A stretch of DNA of 5,591 nucleotides, taken from positions 1-5,591 of the forward strand of contig JAJBTS010000145.1 of assembly GCA_020860885.1 (NCBI GenBank), read 5' to 3'. The DNA comes from Bacteroidales bacterium. Its GTDB lineage: Bacteria > Bacteroidota > Bacteroidia > Bacteroidales > Azobacteroidaceae. Of the stretch, positions 1 to 5,591 are shown piece by piece (position 1 is the first letter of the stretch; each line of letters begins with the position of its first letter). Made by a program: the position numbers and the translations under genes. The notes below the pieces were generated by a model. It was not told the origin of the DNA. It worked only from the letters and a program-made list of their open reading frames with translations, and searched no databases.

Positions 1-1
1 A

Positions 2-73
2 TGGGTAAATTATAATAAATTGAATAATGTCCATGTCGATTTTATCTCAAGATTAGGAGATAAGATAAATTAG
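2..73 (+). CDS. C-terminal end of an unidentified protein, cut by the window edge
   Basis: Frame 2 is open from the first base to a TAG stop at 71-73 and gives 23 residues beginning WVNYNKLNNV and ending RLGDKIN. The other two forward frames stop within the first 15 bases. A 23-codon open run in such AT-rich DNA is suggestive but not proof of coding. The position fits a rightward gene whose transcript would end at the hairpin at 169-205, convergent with the lipoprotein gene. The fragment is too short to assign a family. The alternative is that this is plain intergenic DNA. Confidence 0.4.
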   Translation, partial: WVNYNKLNNVHVDFISRLGDKIN

Positions 74-168
74 AAATAAGGAATGGATGAACGAAACTCT
101 TCTATAACCATCACCTATTTCTTTTCCTCAGCACTTGGTTAATTAGTTTTTCAGGAAAAATATTTAGA

Positions 169-205
169 CAAAAATGGCTGGAAGGTTTTCTTCCGGCCAT
201 TTTTG
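169..205. terminator. Bidirectional intrinsic terminator hairpin
   Basis: Bases 169-184 pair with 190-205 to form a 16-bp stem with a single G-T wobble (179/195) and a five-base loop GTTTT (185-189). The outer stem is five A-T pairs closed by a C-G pair, and the inner stem is GC-rich (TGGC/GGCCA and GGAAG/CTTCC). The A-run on one side and T-run on the other put a U-tract at the 3' side whichever strand is read. It lies 31 bp beyond the lipoprotein stop codon and about 95 bp beyond the putative + strand stop at 73, so it can serve both convergent transcripts. Confidence 0.85.
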
Positions 206-236
206 TTTCTGAAAGTTTTAGGTAACTTATAAATCT

Positions 237-1052
237 TTACTTATCAATTACTACAGTTATTATTTCATCGTATTCATCGTACACTTCCTGAATATGATAA
301 AATACATCTATAATATTTTTGTTGTATATATCTGCTTCATAAGTTTCAGAAAGAAGTCCGCGCAAATTAACAGTTAAAACAGGAATACCATATATAGTTA
401 ATGAGGAGGGGGATACTTGATTCAGGTATAGATGCTGCCAGTTTTCCTGTCCGTTTGAAAGCCAATAGGAATGCGGTTTATGGACTGGGTTGCAGTCAAC
501 TCCGCATGGGTATACCGAAACTTCTATTCCGTAGGTTCGTTTGCTTTGTCTCCAATGGTTGCCGGGATTAATATAAACGGTTAATTTCTTATATGCATTA
601 AGAACCCCTTCGAAATAAAAATTATCCGTTTTATTGTTGCTGCTCTGGATGATATTACGGATACTTGTAGGATATGAAACATAGGGTCCCCCGTCTCCTC
701 CCCATACGTTTCTGCAGGTTTTTTTACCGCAGTTCGGACATAAAGTCCCTACGGCAGAACATGAAGTGCCATGGGAGTGACCCACAACATTACATCCACA
801 AAAACTATTTTCAGGAGATTCCGGTAGGATGGCCGAACAAAGTTCTTTGCCGCAAGTCGGACAATAGGTATTCGTAAATGAGCAATTATCGTCGTGTTCG
901 TGACTGGAGCAATTGCAGTAGCTTTTCGTTTCAACCGGTTCGTTGTGTGTTTGAATGGGATCGCTTTCTTCAATAACCATACTTTCCGTACAGCCGATCA
1001 TACATAAAACAAATAAAAATAAAATGGAGGTAAGCATAGAATGTGTTTTCAT
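237..1052 (-). CDS. Putative lipoprotein with two tandem Cys/His-rich modules, function unknown
   Basis: The 271-residue product starts with a signal peptide (MKTH, then hydrophobic residues 7-19) ending in a lipobox MIGC, so Cys21 would be lipidated and the protein exported to the envelope. Residues 45-72 and 84-113 are two copies of one module: CxC, HxH three residues before a Cys, then six residues, CPxCGK and a last Cys. Each copy carries eight potential metal ligands. Residues 183-194 hold a further C-x3-C-x3-H-x2-H cluster. The rest (about 120-271) has no domain I recognise; it looks beta-rich and ends in an acidic stretch (VYDEYDE). The gene lies 84 bp after the DUF71 gene on the same strand and ends just before a terminator. 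Secretion and lipidation are well supported. Metal binding is an inference from the Cys/His spacing, and disulfides are an alternative outside the cytoplasm. I cannot name a function. Confidence 0.85.
   Translation of the reverse strand: MKTHSMLTSILFLFVLCMIGCTESMVIEESDPIQTHNEPVETKSYCNCSSHEHDDNCSFTNTYCPTCGKELCSAILPESPENSFCGCNVVGHSHGTSCSAVGTLCPNCGKKTCRNVWGGDGGPYVSYPTSIRNIIQSSNNKTDNFYFEGVLNAYKKLTVYINPGNHWRQSKRTYGIEVSVYPCGVDCNPVHKPHSYWLSNGQENWQHLYLNQVSPSSLTIYGIPVLTVNLRGLLSETYEADIYNKNIIDVFYHIQEVYDEYDEIITVVIDK
714..920 (-). repeat. Tandem Cys/His-rich protein module, two copies
   Basis: The two copies are codons 45-72 (837-920) and 84-113 (714-803) of the lipoprotein. Aligned, both have an aromatic residue before CxC, an HxH pair followed three residues later by Cys, exactly six residues to CPxCGK, and a final Cys after two or so residues. 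Only the gap between CxC and HxH differs (two versus four residues). The repeat is at protein level; the DNA copies have diverged, which points to an old duplication. Confidence 0.75.
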
Positions 1053-1136
1053 AATTCAATAAATTTGTTAATATTAGATTATCAGGGCATATAGTTAAAT
1101 TTTTTGATTAAAAGTACAAATTATCTATTGTTTTTA

Positions 1137-1847
1137 TTATTCTTGTATATTTGCGAACCAGTAAGAGAATGTTTTACGGGAACCATCTTCCATACCGACT
1201 TCGTGCGAGAAAAGGAACGGTTCGCCTAATTCAATAGGAATGATATTTTTGAATATAGGGCCATCGTAGCATAAGGTATGATATTCTCCATTTTCACCGC
1301 AGATATCTATTTCTTCCGGAAGCGAATCAATAAAATGCTGATCAATTGTTTTTCCGATGTATTCTTTGCCCAGAAGATCAGCCGTAGTTGTAACAACAAC
1401 AGTCTTTAGTCCGGATTCAAGAAATTCCGTCATTATTTCTTTAGATGTTTTATCCCATAGAGGTTCTACGACCTTTATGTTGTAAGGTTCTAATTGCTTT
1501 TCCCGGTAAGAGCGTACATCGCTCAGGAAAATATCACCGAAAATGAAATAGCTGACACCTTGAGTTCTAAATAATTCTACAGCAGTCTGCATTTCTGACT
1601 CATAATCGCTTATATCGCCTTTAGGAGTTAAATTTACAATGTGGAGAGGCAATCCGATACTATCGGCTTGCATTTGCAGGATCTTTTCCGGTATAGCATG
1701 CATTGTGGAACGTTTGCTGTCGCGGTTTACGGTGGTAAGTAACGACACGATTTCATATTCGTCGGATCGTATAACTTTCAGTAGCGCCAGAGCCGAATCT
1801 TTTCCTCCGCTCCAGTTGAATACTGCTTTTTTACGTTTTATTTCCAT
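1137..1847 (-). CDS. DUF71/COG2102 PP-loop ATPase (diphthine-ammonia ligase family)
   Basis: The 236-residue protein belongs to the adenine nucleotide alpha-hydrolase-like family that includes archaeal and eukaryotic diphthine-ammonia ligase. The N-terminus holds the PP-loop SGGKDS at residues 13-18, which binds ATP pyrophosphate. Other family landmarks are MH at 49-50, FGDIFLSDVRSYRE at 103-116, PLW at 129-131 and the signature GENGEYHTL at 184-192. The length is normal for a single-domain member and it should be cytoplasmic. Bacteria do not make diphthamide, so the usual database name is probably wrong in substrate. A role in cobalamin salvage has been proposed for some bacterial members, but no B12 gene is visible here. 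The start ATG lies 32 bp after the topB stop codon, so the two are probably co-transcribed. Family assignment is firm; the reaction is unknown beyond ATP-dependent ligation or amidation as an inference. Confidence 0.92.
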   Translation of the reverse strand: MEIKRKKAVFNWSGGKDSALALLKVIRSDEYEIVSLLTTVNRDSKRSTMHAIPEKILQMQADSIGLPLHIVNLTPKGDISDYESEMQTAVELFRTQGVSYFIFGDIFLSDVRSYREKQLEPYNIKVVEPLWDKTSKEIMTEFLESGLKTVVVTTTADLLGKEYIGKTIDQHFIDSLPEEIDICGENGEYHTLCYDGPIFKNIIPIELGEPFLFSHEVGMEDGSRKTFSYWFANIQE

Positions 1848-1879
1848 TCTGCTTAATATTAAAGCAATTATTGAAATTA

Positions 1880-3883
1880 TTATTTATTTTCTTTTTCTTC
1901 GAAAGATATACGGAAATTACATCCCGACTTCCATTCTGAACATCCGTAAGCTGTTTTTCCTTTTAAGATAGTTCCTTTCTTGCAGAGAGGACATACAGAA
2001 GGAATCTCTGATTTTTCTTTCTTTTTAGCTGGAGACTTCTTCTTTTGGGGCTCTTTTTTCTCTTTCTTTACAGGAGCAGGTTCTTTTATTATGGGTTCCT
2101 GAATAGTGATGCTACTGCTTGTATCCATTTTTACATTTGTGACGATTTGAGTAAGCATCTGCTTGAGTTCGTCAATGAATTGGGCAGGATCGTATTCGTT
2201 TTTTTCGATCAGGCGGAGTTTCTTTTCCCATTGCCCGGTTAATTCTGCTGATTTTAAGAGATCTTCTTTTATTATACCCACCAGTTCTATTCCGGTTTGG
2301 GTGGCATACAAATTCTTACGTTCTTTTCGGATATAATTTCTTTTGAATAATGTTTCAATAATAGCAGCCCGTGTGGAAGGCCGGCCAATACCATTTTCTT
2401 TTATTACATCCCGTAATTCCTCATCTTCAATAAATTTCCCTGCTGTTTCCATCGAACGAAGCAAAGAAGCTTCGGTGTAATATTTAGGCGGCTGTGTCCA
2501 TTTTTCATTTAAAGAAGGAAAATGAGGTCCTTTTTCTCCTTTAGTGAAATCCGGCAGGATATTTTCCTCTTCTTTTTCCTCCTCTTCTTTATTATTTTGT
2601 TTTTCAAAAACAACCCGCCAACCCGGAAATAATATTTGTTTACCGGTTACTTTGAATTCTATTTTAGCTGCTTCTCCTAAAACAGTGGTTGTTGCTATTT
2701 TACAATTGGGATAAAAAGCAGCAATAAAACGTCTGGTAATCAGATCGTACACTTTCCGTTCGTTATCGGTAAGATTGTTTGCCCGGACTCCGGTGGGTAT
2801 GATGGCATGGTGATCCGTTACTTTTTTATTATCGAAAACCTTTTTTGATTTCGGTATTTTATTATCCAGAACTGGCTGTGTCAGGGATTCGTAGCCGGAT
2901 AATCCTTTTAGTATAACCGGTATTTTAGGATACATATCATCGCTCAGGTAGGTCGTATCTACACGAGGATAAGTCGTCAGCTTTTTTTCGTATAACGATT
3001 GAATGATTTTTAATGTGTCTTCAGCAGAGAAAGCAAACTTTTTATTACATTCTACTTGTAAAGCAGTCAAGTCGAACAATCGGGGAGGAGCTTCTTCTCC
3101 TTTTTTGATGGAGACATCGGTTACTTCAAACTCTGATCCCTTTATCTTCTCCAGGAATTCTTCACCTTCTTCTTTGGAGGAAAAGCGTCCTTTGGTGGCG
3201 GAAAACGTTGTTTCACGATAAACCGTTTTTAATTCCCAGTAAGGCTCCGGTTTGAAGTTCTCTATTTCCAGTTGACGTTTTACTATCATCGCCAGAGTGG
3301 GTGTTTGTACTCTTCCGATAGAAAGAACCGACTTATTCTGACCGTACTTGACGGTATAAAGGCGGGTAGCATTCATTCCCAGCAGCCAGTCTCCAATGGC
3401 TCTTGAGAGTCCGGCTTCATACAACTTATCGAAATCTTTTTGATCTTTCAGCTTATTGAAACCTTCGCGGATAGAATCTTCGGTGAGAGAAGAAATCCAT
3501 AATCTTTTTACCGGAGCCTTGCATTGTGCTTTTTGCATTACCCAGCGTTGGATCAATTCGCCTTCCTGACCGGCGTCACCGCAGTTGATCACTTCATCGG
3601 CTTCCGCGATCAGCTTTTCTATTATACCGAATTGTTTCTTTACTCCGTCGTTCTCGATAAGTTTTATTCTGAAGCGGGGAGGGATCAGGGGTAAGGAAGA
3701 TAAAGACCAGGATTTCCATTGAGGAGTGTAGTCGTGAGGTTCCTGCAAAGTACAAAAATGCCCGAATGTCCAGGTTACGCGGTATCCATTTCCTTCGAAA
3801 TATCCGTCTTTCCGGTTATTGGCCCCTAGTATAACGGCTATTTCCCGTGCAACACTCGGTTTCTCTGCTATGCAAACTTTCAT
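1880..3883 (-). CDS. topB: DNA topoisomerase III (type IA)
   Basis: The 667-residue protein is a type IA topoisomerase, which cuts one DNA strand through a 5'-phosphotyrosine and passes another through, resolving linked or hemicatenated DNA. The Toprim domain is N-terminal, with CIAEKPS (Glu7, Lys8) and GDAGQEGE (Asp103, Glu107). The catalytic tyrosine is Tyr305 in TTYPRVDT. Further core motifs are SIGRVQTPT (188-196), TDHHAIIPT (356-364), YTEASLLRSME (469-479) and GIGRPSTRA (498-506). A Lys/Pro-rich linker (about 600-625) leads to a C-terminal zinc finger with Cys631, Cys634, Cys648 and Cys655, probably for DNA contact. A short acidic run occupies 432-440. It is full length for the Bacteroidales enzyme. 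A promoter-like site lies 21-51 bp upstream of the ATG. It appears to be the first gene of an operon with the DUF71 gene. The identity is secure; conjugative elements also carry topB-like genes, but no such neighbours are seen. Confidence 0.96.
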   Translation of the reverse strand: MKVCIAEKPSVAREIAVILGANNRKDGYFEGNGYRVTWTFGHFCTLQEPHDYTPQWKSWSLSSLPLIPPRFRIKLIENDGVKKQFGIIEKLIAEADEVINCGDAGQEGELIQRWVMQKAQCKAPVKRLWISSLTEDSIREGFNKLKDQKDFDKLYEAGLSRAIGDWLLGMNATRLYTVKYGQNKSVLSIGRVQTPTLAMIVKRQLEIENFKPEPYWELKTVYRETTFSATKGRFSSKEEGEEFLEKIKGSEFEVTDVSIKKGEEAPPRLFDLTALQVECNKKFAFSAEDTLKIIQSLYEKKLTTYPRVDTTYLSDDMYPKIPVILKGLSGYESLTQPVLDNKIPKSKKVFDNKKVTDHHAIIPTGVRANNLTDNERKVYDLITRRFIAAFYPNCKIATTTVLGEAAKIEFKVTGKQILFPGWRVVFEKQNNKEEEEKEEENILPDFTKGEKGPHFPSLNEKWTQPPKYYTEASLLRSMETAGKFIEDEELRDVIKENGIGRPSTRAAIIETLFKRNYIRKERKNLYATQTGIELVGIIKEDLLKSAELTGQWEKKLRLIEKNEYDPAQFIDELKQMLTQIVTNVKMDTSSSITIQEPIIKEPAPVKKEKKEPQKKKSPAKKKEKSEIPSVCPLCKKGTILKGKTAYGCSEWKSGCNFRISFEEKENK
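1919..1993 (-). other. C-terminal zinc finger of topoisomerase III
   Basis: Codons 631-655 encode a four-cysteine finger: CPLC, 13 residues, then Cys648 and Cys655 six residues apart. It resembles the topoisomerase DNA-binding C4 fingers found at the end of many type IA enzymes. It follows a strongly basic Lys/Pro linker, which would favour non-specific DNA contact. Confidence 0.7.
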
Positions 3884-3903
3884 TGATTCTTATTCAAAGT
3901 ATG

Positions 3904-3934
3904 CAAAAGTACATAAAAATCAATCCATATTCAA
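3904..3934 (-). promoter_or_regulatory. Bacteroides-type promoter for topB
   Basis: Read on the minus strand, TACTTTTG (complement of 3904-3911) matches the Bacteroides -7 consensus TAnnTTTG at every fixed position. A TTG (complement of 3932-3934) lies 20 bp upstream, as expected for the -33 element. Transcription would begin a few bases past the box, leaving a leader of about 15 bases before the topB ATG at 3883. This is a motif match only. Confidence 0.6.
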
Positions 3935-3964
3935 GAACAGCTTTTTTATCAATACTTAAATTGT

Positions 3965-3977
3965 TGTATACTATACA
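3965..3977. promoter_or_regulatory. Candidate operator, 13-bp palindrome TGTATACTATACA
   Basis: TGTATA (3965-3970) and TATACA (3972-3977) are exact inverted repeats around a single C. The site is in the 149-bp divergent region between topB and the glycosylase gene, 55 bp upstream of the glycosylase ATG and 82 bp from that of topB. The size and symmetry suit a dimeric repressor, but the AT content makes chance possible, and no regulator gene lies beside it. Confidence 0.25.
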
Positions 3978-4032
3978 TTTTAATCTGAATAATTATTTGT
4001 AATTTTATTATAAAATCAAATGTCTGAAATTT

Positions 4033-4545
4033 ATGCCTGAAAAGTTACCTGTCTCTTTTTTTCGAAGAGATGTTCTGAAAGTGGCTCCTGGCCTTTTGGG
4101 AAAGTATCTTGTAAGAAAATATCCGGATGGAACTGTTCGCCGGTTTCGAATTACCGATGTAGAAGCTTATCGAGGGGAAGAAGACAAGGCCTGTCATGCT
4201 CATAAAGGACGTACTCCGCGAACTGAAATGCTTTACCACAAAGGAGGTGTTATTTATGTCTATCTGATCTATGGAATTTATTGGTTGTTAAATATTGTGA
4301 CCGGTGCAGAAGAGAAGCCTCAGGGTGTGATGATCCGTGCTGTAGAAGGAATCTATGGACCGGGAAGGGTAGGCCGGGAATTAAAATTGGATAAGTCTTT
4401 ATTAGGAAAATCTATAACCGGAAACGAATTATGGATAGAAGATTCGGATGAAAAACCAGAATTTATTACAGTTCCCAGAGTAGGAATAGATTACGCTCAG
4501 GAATGGAAAGATATCGAATGGAGATTTATGGTTAAAGAGAAATAA
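4033..4545 (+). CDS. 3-methyladenine / alkyladenine DNA glycosylase (AAG/MPG family)
   Basis: The 170-residue protein excises alkylated and some deaminated purines (such as 3-methyladenine and hypoxanthine) and starts base excision repair. It aligns through its length with human AAG. VEAY gives the catalytic Glu44 (human Glu125) and Tyr46 (Tyr127); His55 matches His136; YVYLIYGIYWLLNI gives the base-flipping Tyr77 (Tyr159), plus Tyr80 (Tyr162) and Asn87 (Asn169); Arg102 in IRAVE matches Arg182. GPGRV at 109-113 and RVGIDYAQEW near the C-terminus are also typical. It is somewhat shorter than the usual 190-210 residues, apparently through a short loop between 115 and 145 and short ends. The start is fixed by an in-frame stop at 4000-4002 and by the ATG at 4020 being in another frame that soon stops. 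It is divergent from topB and convergent with the AraC gene. This is the family of E. coli-independent Mpg, not AlkA or Tag. Confidence 0.95.
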   Translation: MPEKLPVSFFRRDVLKVAPGLLGKYLVRKYPDGTVRRFRITDVEAYRGEEDKACHAHKGRTPRTEMLYHKGGVIYVYLIYGIYWLLNIVTGAEEKPQGVMIRAVEGIYGPGRVGRELKLDKSLLGKSITGNELWIEDSDEKPEFITVPRVGIDYAQEWKDIEWRFMVKEK

Positions 4546-4554
4546 CTGAATGAA

Positions 4555-5442
4555 TTATTCTTTCCTGTATCTTAAAGGTGTTTCTCCCGTATGTTGTTTG
4601 AAAAACTGGATGAAGAAAGAAGGAGACTGAAACTTTAACATTTCGGAAATCTCAATAATAGTAGAATGGGTTGTTTTTAATAGTCTTTTAGCATCCAGGA
4701 TAATATAGCTGTTGATCCATTTAAGGGCAGGATGATTGGTTGTTTTTTTTACAACCGTAGAAAGATGCTTCGGTGTTATACATAATTTTTCAGCGTAGTA
4801 ACTAATGGATCTTTCTTTTGGAAAGCTTTCTTGCAATAATATAAAAAACCGTTCTGTTATTTCTATCTGACGTGTTTTTAATCTCTCAAGTCCATCAATG
4901 TAATAAACCGAATATAAATTGGCTATTTCAAATATAAATGAATTTAGTATGGACTTTAGTAAAGGTTTGTAATAAGGGCTATTTTTATTCTTGTAATGCT
5001 TTAAAAACAAAGAATGTATTTCCAGTAAATTCTGCGTATTTTCTTCAGTTATTTTTATGCATGGGTAAGCTTGTATTTTCATTAATAGATCCAATTCTTT
5101 CAGATCTGTCATCTCTGTAATGCAATTCAACGTCAGAAACATGATATGGCCGTCAAAATCTTCAGACCTGTATTTAGTACGAAAAACGTAGTTGGGTAAA
5201 ATAGCAAAAAGGGTCTGCTTTTCAATGGTATAATCTTTAAAGTTAATCTGGACATCTTTTTTCCCTTGCAGGCATATACCTATCAATAGACTATTGAAAG
5301 CACAATATTCGTCTGTAGAGAAATCAGCAGCGATTTTTTTTTCTTCAGAAATGATGAAACTTTGAATTTCACAGGGACAGTCTTGTTTCTGGAAATAAGG
5401 AGTAAGGATTTCTATTTGTAATTGGCTAATCTTTTTTTCCAT
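4555..5442 (-). CDS. AraC-family transcriptional regulator
   Basis: I place the start at the ATG at 5442, giving 295 residues. The frame extends to a TTG at 5490 (16 more codons), but that leader does not resemble the family and overlaps a possible promoter box. Residues 1-180 form an N-terminal sensing domain of the cupin-like kind usual in AraC proteins, without a sequence that reveals the ligand. The C-terminal DNA-binding domain has two helix-turn-helix units: 211-236 (SISYYAEKLCITPKHLSTVV) and 261-293, ending in the family signature FQSPSFFIQFFKQHTGETP and YR. It probably activates a gene transcribed divergently beyond the right edge, because paired direct repeats and a rightward -7 box lie in its upstream region. 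Its stop codon is only 9 bp from the stop of the converging glycosylase gene. Family is certain; target and effector are unknown. Confidence 0.92.
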   Translation of the reverse strand: MEKKISQLQIEILTPYFQKQDCPCEIQSFIISEEKKIAADFSTDEYCAFNSLLIGICLQGKKDVQINFKDYTIEKQTLFAILPNYVFRTKYRSEDFDGHIMFLTLNCITEMTDLKELDLLMKIQAYPCIKITEENTQNLLEIHSLFLKHYKNKNSPYYKPLLKSILNSFIFEIANLYSVYYIDGLERLKTRQIEITERFFILLQESFPKERSISYYAEKLCITPKHLSTVVKKTTNHPALKWINSYIILDAKRLLKTTHSTIIEISEMLKFQSPSFFIQFFKQHTGETPLRYRKE

Positions 5443-5487
5443 ATTAATAAAGGAGTTTTTAATCGTATTATTTCCGGTTGCAAGATA

Positions 5488-5495
5488 CAAAAGTT
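5488..5495 (-). promoter_or_regulatory. Possible -7 box for the AraC gene
   Basis: On the minus strand the bases read AACTTTTG, one fixed position away from TAnnTTTG. No proper TTG is found 19-20 bp upstream. If real, transcription would start downstream of the TTG codon at 5490, which would favour the ATG at 5442 as the translation start and leave a leader of about 40 bases. Weak evidence. Confidence 0.25.
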
Positions 5496-5503
5496 TATTT
5501 TAA

Positions 5504-5538
5504 GAAAAAAACGACATTTTGTGCGGAAAAAGAGACAT
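5504..5538. promoter_or_regulatory. Candidate AraC operator, two direct half-sites 21 bp apart
   Basis: The 12-mers at 5506-5517 (AAAAAACGACAT) and 5527-5538 (AAAAAGAGACAT) match at 10 of 12 bases and are offset by exactly 21 bp, two helical turns. Paired direct half-sites on one DNA face are the usual AraC/XylS arrangement. The right half-site ends 21 bp before a rightward -7 box, about where a -33 element would be, which suits an activator that contacts RNA polymerase. The sites are also 64-96 bp upstream of the regulator's ATG, so autoregulation is possible. Confidence 0.45.
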
Positions 5539-5559
5539 CGCATATCCGGGAGAACTGCT

Positions 5560-5567
5560 TATTTTTG
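5560..5567 (+). promoter_or_regulatory. Rightward Bacteroides-type -7 box of a divergent gene
   Basis: TATTTTTG matches TAnnTTTG at every fixed position. No TTG is present 19-20 bp upstream; the right half-site of the direct repeat occupies that place. A promoter with a good -7 and no -33 that depends on an activator is a reasonable reading. The transcript would start near 5574 and its gene lies beyond the window. Confidence 0.45.
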
Positions 5568-5591
5568 TATCAGTTAAGAAAGCATTTATTA

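Noticed and set aside
42..63. Hairpin with 7-bp stem TTATCTC/GAGATAA and 8-base loop
   Set aside because: It is AT-rich, lies inside the probable C-terminal coding tail, and has no U-tract; the hairpin at 169-205 is a far better terminator.
83..142. 19-codon open frame starting ATGGATGAACG on the + strand
   Set aside because: Very short, no recognisable product or promoter, and it lies between a likely gene end and its terminator.
674..877. 67-codon + strand open frame opposite the lipoprotein gene
   Set aside because: It is the antisense shadow of a coding region with a clear signal peptide and repeat structure.
749..973. 74-codon minus-strand open frame within the lipoprotein gene
   Set aside because: It is an out-of-frame overlap of the lipoprotein gene, with no start signal or domain of its own.
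1053..1136. Possible promoter for the lipoprotein gene in the 84-bp gap
   Set aside because: On the minus strand there are near matches (TACTTTTA, TAATTTG) but none has a complete TAnnTTTG with a spaced TTG. No terminator hairpin is visible either, so co-transcription cannot be decided.
1851..1865. Imperfect palindrome GCTTAATATTAAAGC in the topB-DUF71 gap
   Set aside because: It needs a bulged base, is mostly A and T, and is too weak for a terminator or a convincing operator.
1639..1971. 110-codon + strand open frame across the DUF71-topB junction
   Set aside because: It runs antisense through two conserved genes and its product has no recognisable features.
3992..3999. ATTATTTG as a -7 box for the glycosylase gene
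   Set aside because: The first two fixed positions (TA) fail and no TTG sits at the correct distance, so no promoter is called for this gene.

Overview
The window looks like chromosomal DNA from a Bacteroidota bacterium, most likely of the order Bacteroidales. It is AT-rich, its genes lack convincing Shine-Dalgarno sequences, and the promoter-like sites I found fit the Bacteroides pattern (TTG, about 19-20 bp, TAnnTTTG). The topoisomerase III, AraC-type regulator and lipoprotein are also in keeping with that group. The genus cannot be fixed from this sequence alone.

Layout from left to right. Bases 2-73 are an open frame that probably is the last 23 codons of a + strand gene entering from outside. 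A strong symmetric hairpin at 169-205 sits between it and the convergent minus-strand block, and probably terminates both. The minus-strand block, in order of transcription, is topB (3883 to 1880, DNA topoisomerase III), a DUF71/COG2102 PP-loop ATPase (1847 to 1137), and an unrecognised lipoprotein with two Cys/His-rich modules (1052 to 237). The first two genes are 32 bp apart and probably form an operon. The lipoprotein follows after 84 bp with no visible terminator, so it may be co-transcribed. A good Bacteroides-type promoter lies just upstream of topB.

On the other side of a 149-bp divergent intergenic region is a + strand alkyladenine DNA glycosylase (AAG/MPG family, 4033-4545) with all the expected active-site residues. 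It converges, with only 9 bp between stop codons, on a minus-strand AraC-family regulator. That regulator probably starts at the ATG at 5442 rather than at the longer TTG start at 5490. Upstream of it, 5504-5567 carries two direct repeats exactly 21 bp apart next to a TAnnTTTG box that reads rightward. This suggests an AraC-type operator controlling a divergent gene that begins beyond the right edge.

Topoisomerase III and the glycosylase are both genome-maintenance enzymes that share an upstream region. The functional link of the DUF71 protein and the lipoprotein to them is unknown. I see no mobile element, CRISPR array, tRNA or rRNA, and no clearly new multi-gene system. The least explained items are the metal-site-like lipoprotein and the bacterial DUF71 protein.
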